From contig JAUNDG010000001.1 of NCBI GenBank assembly GCA_030526195.1, positions 1 to 64,000 on the forward strand: a stretch of DNA of 64,000 bases. Direction: 5' to 3'. This stretch comes from Lachnospiraceae bacterium (GTDB taxonomy: Bacteria; Bacillota; Clostridia; Lachnospirales; Lachnospiraceae). The notes beneath the pieces are model-generated. The model had not been told where the DNA came from and made no database searches. It was given only the letters and a program-made list of their open reading frames with translations. Positions 57,813 through 64,000 of this stretch are shown here, piece by piece; within the stretch, counting starts at the first letter, position 1; every line of letters begins with the position of its first letter. The position numbers and the translations under genes are program-made.

Positions 57813-59233
57813 TTGTTCTGATCCTGAAGATTTACTTTATCGTGCTGATCGTGATCATGATGATCTACGGTCTGCGCCATATCATTTTCACCCACAATCG
57901 TCTCTATATGCGGCAGAAGGTGTCCTACCGTGACGTCATGGACAGCGACCTGCCGAAGGTCACGGTTGTCATTCCCATGCATAATGAGGAGGCGGTGCTC
58001 GACAATGTCATCGAGAGCCTTCTGAAATGCGATTACGACTGGGACCGGCTGGAGATCATTCCCATCAATGACCATTCCACGGACCGGACCGGGGAAATGC
58101 TGCGGGCCTATCATGCCCGTTACCCCTTCATCCGGCCGCTGCACCGGTACGGCGATGACATTCTCCGCGGGAAGCCGGCGGGGCTCAACGACGCCATCGC
58201 CCTGGCTACCGGCGAGGTCATCATCGTTTTCGATGCGGACTACCGGCCCTCCCGCAACCTGCTCAAAAAACTGGCGACGCCCTTCACCGATCCGGAGGTG
58301 GGCGCTGTCATGGGTCGTGTTATCCCGCTGAACGCCAACCATAATCTGCTGACCTGCCTCCTCAACCTGGAGCGCACCGGCGGTTATCAGGTTGACCAGC
58401 AGGCCCGGTACAACATGGGCCTGGTGCCCCAGTACGGCGGCACCGTGGGCGGTTTCCGCCGCAGCGTGATCGTGGCGGAAGGCGGTTTTGACACCAAGAT
58501 TCTGGCGGAGGACACGGAGCTGACCTATCGCCTTTACACCACCGGCTGGACCGTGGTCTACGACAATTCCGCTGAATGTTACGAAGAAGCCCCCGAAACC
58601 TGGGCGGTGCGCGCCAAGCAGATCCGCCGCTGGGCACGCGGACACAACGAAGTTATGTTCAAGAACTTCTTCCGCGTCATTTTCACGCCTTATCTGTCCA
58701 TTATGCAGAAGGTGGACGGCATGATGCTCCTGTTGGTGTACTTTATGCCGTTCCTCCTGGCCCTGGGCCACATTGACTGCCTGATCCTCTTTTTCCTCGG
58801 GGAAATGGAGCTGTTCTCGGGCTGGTTCATTCTGCTCTTTATCGGCGTCTACAACTCCTGGGGTAACTTCGCCCCCTTCTATGAGATCGGCGCCGGTACC
58901 ATCCTTGACGGGCTGACCCGGGAGATCCTGGCGCTGCCCATGCTGTGCTTCAGCTTCTATTTCTATATGTGGCACATCAGCCGCGGCTTCCTGGATGCCG
59001 TTGTGGACCGGGTGACCCGACGCAACGTGACCTGGAATAAGACGGATCGTTTTGCGGGTAAGAAAGGAAATGGCGCTGCTTCAGCACCGACAGATGCTTC
59101 CGCACCCGACGCAGCAACACCCGCCGCGGGATCTGCTGATGCGACAACGGCGGGATCTGTGCAGGCGATGACAGCCGCACCCGCTCATCACGAAAATGGT
59201 GCCCCGCAGGGCGGTCAGGAGGTGAAGGCATGA
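57797..59233 (+). CDS. Processive family 2 glycosyltransferase (polysaccharide synthase)
   Basis: A 478-residue membrane GT2 of the cellulose/hyaluronan/PNAG synthase class. One N-terminal helix precedes the catalytic domain VTVVIPMHNEEAVLDNVIES, DDILRGKPAGLNDAI, VFDADYRPS (DxD), ILAEDTELTYRLYTTGW (ED), and KQIRRWARGH, the Q/RxRW motif of processive enzymes. Two to four C-terminal helices follow, then a low-complexity Ala/Thr/Pro tail (about residues 430-478). It should polymerise and extrude a polysaccharide; the sugar is unknown. GGGAGGG lies upstream, and it overlaps the next gene by 4 bp. Confidence 0.9.
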   Translation: MALGLIVLILKIYFIVLIVIMMIYGLRHIIFTHNRLYMRQKVSYRDVMDSDLPKVTVVIPMHNEEAVLDNVIESLLKCDYDWDRLEIIPINDHSTDRTGEMLRAYHARYPFIRPLHRYGDDILRGKPAGLNDAIALATGEVIIVFDADYRPSRNLLKKLATPFTDPEVGAVMGRVIPLNANHNLLTCLLNLERTGGYQVDQQARYNMGLVPQYGGTVGGFRRSVIVAEGGFDTKILAEDTELTYRLYTTGWTVVYDNSAECYEEAPETWAVRAKQIRRWARGHNEVMFKNFFRVIFTPYLSIMQKVDGMMLLLVYFMPFLLALGHIDCLILFFLGEMELFSGWFILLFIGVYNSWGNFAPFYEIGAGTILDGLTREILALPMLCFSFYFYMWHISRGFLDAVVDRVTRRNVTWNKTDRFAGKKGNGAASAPTDASAPDAATPAAGSADATTAGSVQAMTAAPAHHENGAPQGGQEVKA

Positions 59234-60249
59234 CTCTGATCATCATTCTGACGATTGTTTTCCTTGTGATCCTGCTGCTGCCGTTCCTGCTGGCTTCTGC
59301 CTCCATCGGCAAAAACCGGGATCTGAAGCTTAAGATCCGCAGCGATAACGCCCGGGATCCCCGCTATTTTGCCAAGTCCTTCACAGCGATGATGGAGAAG
59401 GCACTGGAAACCTATGACGGCAGCGGGACAATTCAGCTGTCCCGACCCAATAAGCTGGCCACAGCGCCATTTCCGGATGAACCCATTGATGGCATTGCCC
59501 TTATCGATGGTGACTACGCCGCCGACCGGCAGCAGGTCTTCCGGGAAGAGGTTTTCGTCCGGGGAGATGCCGCTTTTGCGCCGCAGTCATCCCTTCGGGC
59601 CGTGGCCGGTCTTGATGATGTGGTGCTTAATCAGGATTCCGAGATCATCCGCTGGATCGATGCCCGGAATCATCTCATCATCCGCAAGGGCTGTGACCTG
59701 GGGATTTCCGCCACATCAGCCCATTTCCTGAGTATTGATGTGGACTGCCGTTTCTGTCGGCTTTATGCCCCGATCATCACGGTGGGGGCTGAAACAGAGC
59801 CCACCTTTATGCTGCCGAAGGCGCCGCCGAAAAAAGAGGGTGAGATCGCCCGTGTTGATAAGGTGGAGATCGAGGAGGTTATTGAGACCGACCTCATCAC
59901 CCACCATTCTCTGGTGATCGAATTCAACGGCGTGGTGCTGGGCAGTGTCAAGAGCCGCGGCGACATCCGTGTCTGCGACGGCGCGGTGATCATGGGGAAT
60001 CTGGTGGCCGACGGCACCATTGTTCTGGAGGACAATGTGTACGTGGGCGGCACCGTTTTTTCCCAGGAATCGGTCTACGTCGGCCGCAACTGCCAGGTCG
60101 GCAAGCCTTATGAAATGAAGAGTCTGGTGGCCCAGGACAATGTCATCCTGTGCGCCGGTGCCTGTATCTTCGGCTATGTCACCTGTGAGCGTGGCGGTAT
60201 GACTGTGACCTACGACGAATTCATCAACATGACCAGTGAAAAGTATTGA
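59230..60249 (+). CDS. Membrane-anchored bactofilin-like beta-helix protein
   Basis: A 339-residue protein with an N-terminal membrane segment (LIIILTIVFLVILLLPFLLA) and a C-terminal right-handed beta-helix of the polymer-forming type (VVLGSVKSRGDIRVCDGAVI, GNLVADGTIVLEDNVYVGGT, VYVGRNCQVG). Bactofilin domains self-assemble into filaments and can recruit envelope machinery. The location next to the synthase suggests it scaffolds it, but this is inferred. AGGAGG lies upstream. Confidence 0.78.
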   Translation: MTLIIILTIVFLVILLLPFLLASASIGKNRDLKLKIRSDNARDPRYFAKSFTAMMEKALETYDGSGTIQLSRPNKLATAPFPDEPIDGIALIDGDYAADRQQVFREEVFVRGDAAFAPQSSLRAVAGLDDVVLNQDSEIIRWIDARNHLIIRKGCDLGISATSAHFLSIDVDCRFCRLYAPIITVGAETEPTFMLPKAPPKKEGEIARVDKVEIEEVIETDLITHHSLVIEFNGVVLGSVKSRGDIRVCDGAVIMGNLVADGTIVLEDNVYVGGTVFSQESVYVGRNCQVGKPYEMKSLVAQDNVILCAGACIFGYVTCERGGMTVTYDEFINMTSEKY

Positions 60250-60280
60250 GGGGTATTTTTGACCCGGATTGGGAGTTATG

Positions 60281-61324
60281 ATGAGTGTAAATGAAAACGC
60301 AGAAGTCGTTGTCCGGAAGACCGACGCAACACATGCCGAACCTGTGCCCGTGAAAGATGCGGTCGTGGGCGCTGATACGCCGATGCCGGAGGCCGGTGCC
60401 CCCGCGTCGGTTGCCGCTGATGCGGCGTCAGCGACCACTGCGTATGTTGTGAAACGGATTCCCCCGGCGGATGGCGACACAACGGAAGATGTTCAGAAAA
60501 TCGAGATCATCGACCGCCTGGTGCGCCGTCCCATGCGCATCGGCGACAAAGAGGTGATCTACGCGGATCTGGCGGCCATGACAGCCATGGAACGCCCCTC
60601 CTTCCGAAATGATGCGGATATCGAGCGGGTGGTCCTGCCGGAAGGGCTGACCACACTGCCCGACGGCTATTTTTACAATTGCATCAACCTGAAGGAAGTG
60701 GAGCTGCCGAGTACCCTGACAGAGGTGAGCCGCTATGCCTTTTACGGCTGCGCCTCCCTGCAGCGCATCACGATCCCGCCCCATGTGACGGCCATCGGTG
60801 AGTTTGCTTTCAACGGATGTGCCTCCCTTGAGGAAATGGTGTTGCCGGCCACCGTCACCACCATCGGCACAGCCGCTTTTGCTCTTTGCACGAACCTTAA
60901 GAAGCTGACCATCCCGGAGACTGCCCGGATCACCGCCATCGGCAGTCACTGGGTACAGGATTGTCACGATATTGAACCGCTGACGATCCCGGAGGATCTT
61001 GAAATCTTAAGGACCAGCTTCCTTTATAATTGTCCCAACACCACCAAAGCGCTTGTGCCGCCGGCGGTGAAGGAGATGGAAGAGAATGTCTTTTTCAAGA
61101 GTGCCGTCAAAACGGTGACCATGACCAATGGGAAGCTGTGGCTGCACACCGCGGCTCTGGCCGGTCTTGAAGAAGCCGAGATCATCTATGAAAGTCCCGC
61201 CGGCCCCGTCAAGGTGGATTGGGAGGACATCGTAGAACCGCTGACTCTGGAGGAACTGATGATCCGCCAGGAGGAGCAGCGCCAAAAGGGTGCCGCATCG
61301 GCGCGCGAGACCGCGACAACTTAA
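60281..61324 (+). CDS. BspA-type leucine-rich repeat protein
   Basis: A protein of about 347 residues with a low-complexity N-terminus and five or so LRR_5/BspA repeats from about residue 115 (NCINLKEVELPSTLTEVSRY, AFYGCASLQRITIPPHVTAI, FNGCASLEEMVLPATVTTI). I see no signal peptide, so it may be cytoplasmic and act as an interaction scaffold for the synthase complex. The start is set at ATG 60281, five bases from GGGAG; ATG 60278 is too close. Confidence 0.8.
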   Translation: MSVNENAEVVVRKTDATHAEPVPVKDAVVGADTPMPEAGAPASVAADAASATTAYVVKRIPPADGDTTEDVQKIEIIDRLVRRPMRIGDKEVIYADLAAMTAMERPSFRNDADIERVVLPEGLTTLPDGYFYNCINLKEVELPSTLTEVSRYAFYGCASLQRITIPPHVTAIGEFAFNGCASLEEMVLPATVTTIGTAAFALCTNLKKLTIPETARITAIGSHWVQDCHDIEPLTIPEDLEILRTSFLYNCPNTTKALVPPAVKEMEENVFFKSAVKTVTMTNGKLWLHTAALAGLEEAEIIYESPAGPVKVDWEDIVEPLTLEELMIRQEEQRQKGAASARETATT

Positions 61325-61363
61325 GGGGCGCGAGTCTGCTTTACTGCTGGGAGAAGACCATTT

Positions 61364-62047
61364 ATGATAGATGTCTTAAGAAATGAAAAGAAATACGCTA
61401 TCTCACTGAGGGATTTTTACCGCCTGAAGCCCCGGCTGCAGACGATCCTTCAGCCGGATCCCTTTGACCCCGAAAGCCGCGGCTACGAGGTCAGGTCCCT
61501 GTATTTTGATGCGGCGGACGAGGGGGATCTTTTTGACGTCCTGGACGGCTTGAAAAACAAGCAGAAGGTGCGGCTCCGCTGCTATGATCCGGCGGCGGAA
61601 AAATTCAAAATGGAATATAAATGTAAAAGCGGGACAGACAGTCATAAGTTTTCTCTGAGTGTGAATCGTGAGGAAGCCAAGGCCCTGATGGCCGGGCGTT
61701 ATGACTGTCTCTATGATATGAACACGGAGCTGTCAAAGGAGCTTTATGCCCGCATGATCTCCCGGGCCTATCAGCCTAAGGTGACCGTGGTTTATAAGCG
61801 CGTCGTGTATCAATGTCCTTTAAATGATGTGCGCATTACCTTTGATTTCGATATCAAGGCTTCCTTTAATCGTTACGCCTTGATCGATCCGGTCGCGTCC
61901 TACGACCTGATCAGTGCTCCCGCATCAGGAATTCTTGAAGTGAAATATAATGACTTCCTGCCGGGCTATGTCCGGACCGCTCTCGGAAATCTCGACAGCC
62001 TGCAGGTTGCCAACAGTAAATATGCCAATGCCAGACTCGCATTCTGA
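61364..62047 (+). CDS. VTC-domain (polyphosphate polymerase-like) protein
   Basis: A 227-residue triphosphate-tunnel protein of the VTC family: RNEKKYAISLRDFYRLKPRL, YEVRSLYFDAADEGDLFDVL, KVRLRCYDPAAEKFKMEYKC, and EVKYNDFLPGYVRTAL. The alternating basic strands that line the tunnel are visible. In fungi VTC4 makes polyphosphate; bacterial members lie next to DUF4956 and CotH genes, as here, and their product is not established. Confidence 0.88.
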   Translation: MIDVLRNEKKYAISLRDFYRLKPRLQTILQPDPFDPESRGYEVRSLYFDAADEGDLFDVLDGLKNKQKVRLRCYDPAAEKFKMEYKCKSGTDSHKFSLSVNREEAKALMAGRYDCLYDMNTELSKELYARMISRAYQPKVTVVYKRVVYQCPLNDVRITFDFDIKASFNRYALIDPVASYDLISAPASGILEVKYNDFLPGYVRTALGNLDSLQVANSKYANARLAF

Positions 62048-62064
62048 CACGAAGGAGGTTCAAT

Positions 62065-62751
62065 ATGTTCTGGGATAATATCATGTCAACACTGACAGCG
62101 GCTTACACAGCCGGCAGTATGCTGACACTTGTTTTAAACTCACTGGCTGCGCTGGTGCTGAGCTTGCTGGTGTTCCTGTCTTACCGTCTCACTTATACGG
62201 GGACAGCCTTCAGCAAGAAGTTCATGATCTCACTGGGGATGATGTCACTGGTCACCACCATCATCATGAATGTCATTTCCAACAACGTGGCTCTGTCCCT
62301 TGGTATGGTCGGTGCCCTGTCCATCATCCGTTTCCGTACCGCGGTGAAGGATGTGCGTGATGCCACTTACATTTTCTGGTGCATCGCCATCGGTGTGGCC
62401 TGTGGTGTCTCCTTATATGCTCAGGCGCTGGTGGGTTCTGTTGTGATCTTTGTTTTCCTGCTGGTGTGCGGTCAGGTCCACACAGAGGGCCGTTACCTTC
62501 TGGTGATCCGTGGCAATGCCGAGTCCCGCGGCCGTGTGGTCAATGCCGTGACCGGTTATTTCAAAAATACAGCCACTCTGCGTTCTCAGACCATTACGGC
62601 GGAGAGAGGCGACCTCATTTTCGAAGTCAGCGCCCGTGCGCTTAAGAAATACAGCGCCAGCCGCGGCAGTTCTATCTGCGAGTCCCTGGTGAAGATCGAC
62701 GGCGTTGAAAGTGTTGACCTTGTTCAGCAGACTGACGATATCAGCCGTTAA
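62065..62751 (+). CDS. DUF4956 membrane protein
   Basis: A 228-residue protein with four membrane segments in its first half (SLAALVLSLLVFLSYRLTYT, SLGMMSLVTTIIMNVISNNV) and the DUF4956 signature SIIRFRTAVKDVRDATYIFW, then a cytoplasmic alpha/beta domain. It always travels with VTC and CotH genes in Clostridia. AAGGAGG lies upstream of the ATG; it is 13 bp before the CotH gene. Confidence 0.88.
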   Translation: MFWDNIMSTLTAAYTAGSMLTLVLNSLAALVLSLLVFLSYRLTYTGTAFSKKFMISLGMMSLVTTIIMNVISNNVALSLGMVGALSIIRFRTAVKDVRDATYIFWCIAIGVACGVSLYAQALVGSVVIFVFLLVCGQVHTEGRYLLVIRGNAESRGRVVNAVTGYFKNTATLRSQTITAERGDLIFEVSARALKKYSASRGSSICESLVKIDGVESVDLVQQTDDISR

Positions 62752-62763
62752 GGAGATGATACT

Positions 62764-64000
62764 TTGCGCAATAAAATTATTGTGATCATAGCCTGTCTGG
62801 CGGCTATCGCCGGCATCACCCTGCTGACGGGATATCAGAATATTATTGATCCCGAAGCAGCGGGCCGGGTGGAAGAGGAAAGCGGTCCCAAGGCCGGGGA
62901 CAATGTGCCCATGCCCTCTGCGGTGCCCGATCAGGTTTTTGAATCGAGCCTGCCTCTCATTTCCGTGGAAACGGACGGACAGAAGATTCCTTATGCGAAA
63001 TCGATCAAAGCCCGTGTGTATCTGTATGACAGCGAGGACGGATCCAATTCGATCGCTGATGAGCCGGTGGAAAAAATCCTGACGGATTTCCATTTCCGTG
63101 GGCAGTCCTCGGCCGTATTTGAAAAGAAAAGCTACGCCCTGGAATTCCTGAATGAAAATAAGGATGCGACCCGGGATGTGGCGGTTCTTGGCATGGCGAA
63201 GGGTCATGACTGGGTGCTGCATGGTCCGTACATGGACAAGGCGCTTCTGAGAAATTATTTTTCCTACACCATTGCCCGGGATACCATGTTTTATGCACCG
63301 GACAGTCGTTTGTGCGAGCTTTACATCGACGGGGCCTACGAAGGCCTTTACCTTCTGGTGGAAAAACCGCGCATCATGGAAACACGCATTAACTTTGCCA
63401 CAAATGCGGCGGCTGATGGGCATACCGCCTATCTGGTACAGAGAAACCGTGCGCAGGAGATCCAGGATTACGTGGAAGAATATGGTGAAAGACCCCGTCA
63501 GCCCGGACCGGGCGGTATTGATGTGGACACCGACTATCTCAATACCTACGGCAATCTGACCGGTCACGTGGCCTCGCCTCTTTACGTGGTCTATCCCACC
63601 ACAAATAAGATCACGGAGGCACAGTTCGGTTACATTGAATCTGATATCAGCGCCTTTGAACGGGCTCTCTACGCCGATTATTTCTGCGATGAGACAAGGG
63701 GTTACAAGGCTTATATCGACATGGATTCCTTTGTGACTTATTTTGTCTTAAATGAGTTTGCCATGAACGTGGACACCGGCTATTTCTCGACCTATTGCTG
63801 TCGGGATATGGAGGGGCGCCTTTACATGGGGCCTGTCTGGGATTTCAATAATGCCTATGATAACTACTCCGGCACGGCCTGCGATCCCGAGCAGGGATTT
63901 GTGATGGTGGACAACAACTGGTTTGCCCGTCTGTGTCAGGATAAGGCCTTCGTGGATGCGGTCATTGAAAAATGGCAGGAGCTTCGTCAGGGTGTCCTGG
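62764..64000 (+). CDS. cotH: CotH-family kinase-like protein, cut by the window end
   Basis: A reading frame open from TTG 62764 to the end of the window (412 codons seen). The TTG has AGGAG eight bases upstream. It starts with a signal/membrane helix (IIVIIACLAAIAGITLLTGY) and contains the CotH motifs FHFRGQSSAVFEKKSYALEF, HDWVLHGPYMDKALLRNYFS, LYIDGAYEGLYLLVEKPRIM, and GPVWDFNNAYDNYSG, which supplies metal-binding Asp/Asn residues. In Bacillus CotH phosphorylates spore-coat proteins. Here it is likely an exported or lipid-proximal protein kinase acting with VTC and DUF4956. The C-terminus is outside the window. Confidence 0.9.
   Translation, partial: MRNKIIVIIACLAAIAGITLLTGYQNIIDPEAAGRVEEESGPKAGDNVPMPSAVPDQVFESSLPLISVETDGQKIPYAKSIKARVYLYDSEDGSNSIADEPVEKILTDFHFRGQSSAVFEKKSYALEFLNENKDATRDVAVLGMAKGHDWVLHGPYMDKALLRNYFSYTIARDTMFYAPDSRLCELYIDGAYEGLYLLVEKPRIMETRINFATNAAADGHTAYLVQRNRAQEIQDYVEEYGERPRQPGPGGIDVDTDYLNTYGNLTGHVASPLYVVYPTTNKITEAQFGYIESDISAFERALYADYFCDETRGYKAYIDMDSFVTYFVLNEFAMNVDTGYFSTYCCRDMEGRLYMGPVWDFNNAYDNYSGTACDPEQGFVMVDNNWFARLCQDKAFVDAVIEKWQELRQGVL

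Overview
The window looks like chromosomal DNA of an anaerobic, low-to-mid-GC Firmicute of the class Clostridia (Lachnospiraceae or a related family). Indicators are strong AGGAGG-type ribosome binding sites, a complete V-type ATPase operon, HydE, a clostridial Tad-type surface locus with DUF5702, Flp1 and DUF6382/FHA proteins, a CotH/VTC/DUF4956 cluster, and many zinc-ribbon membrane proteins. This is inference from gene content; no rRNA or tRNA gene was seen. Coding density is high and most genes lie on the + strand; the exceptions are the NUDIX, BrnQ, MurG and TSCPD genes. Layout: 0-8 kb holds housekeeping genes (NUDIX hydrolase, EamA transporter, DegV, HydE, LarE-like PP-loop protein), then a nuclease-helicase (DUF2075) with a MazG-like pyrophosphohydrolase and a cysteine-less ArsC-fold protein. 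8.1-10.9 kb is an AT-richer accessory island: a RelB antitoxin, a RelE toxin fused in frame to a broken cas3, and a four-repeat type I-E CRISPR remnant that abuts cas3. 11-17.3 kb has glycerate kinase, an MBL hydrolase, BrnQ with a divergent LysR regulator, a YgiT-type zinc-finger protein next to a 5'-truncated KptA, and a low-molecular-weight phosphatase. 17.3-21 kb has DUF1294, three zinc-ribbon or single-pass membrane proteins in an operon, and a rhodanese-TtcA fusion. 21.1-22.2 kb is a HEPN/MNT toxin-antitoxin pair between two 78-bp direct repeats. 22.3-28.1 kb is a Tad/Flp-type locus without its motor genes. 28-38.6 kb has HIT, MurG, a beta-CASP MBL protein, a hairpin-containing tandem repeat array, the SAH-recycling pair (amidohydrolase and AhcY), GreA and an aconitase-family hydratase. 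38.7-47.5 kb is the V-ATPase operon, whose K subunit keeps a sodium-type ligand set. 47.5-52.2 kb has a large exported protein, AsnS and a DUF4190 protein. 52.3 kb to the end is a surface-polymer region: GT2, DUF2142, WecB, a membrane protein, a processive GT2 synthase, a bactofilin-like protein, an LRR protein, a VTC-domain protein, DUF4956 and a CotH kinase cut by the window edge. The most unusual signals are: the heptamer GAAAATG/CATTTTC, about ten-fold over random expectation and present in genes on both strands and in intergenic DNA; the collapsed CRISPR-Cas/RelE fusion; the toxin-antitoxin cassette between duplicated terminators; the 63-bp tandem hairpin array; and the processive synthase-bactofilin-CotH/VTC/DUF4956 surface locus.
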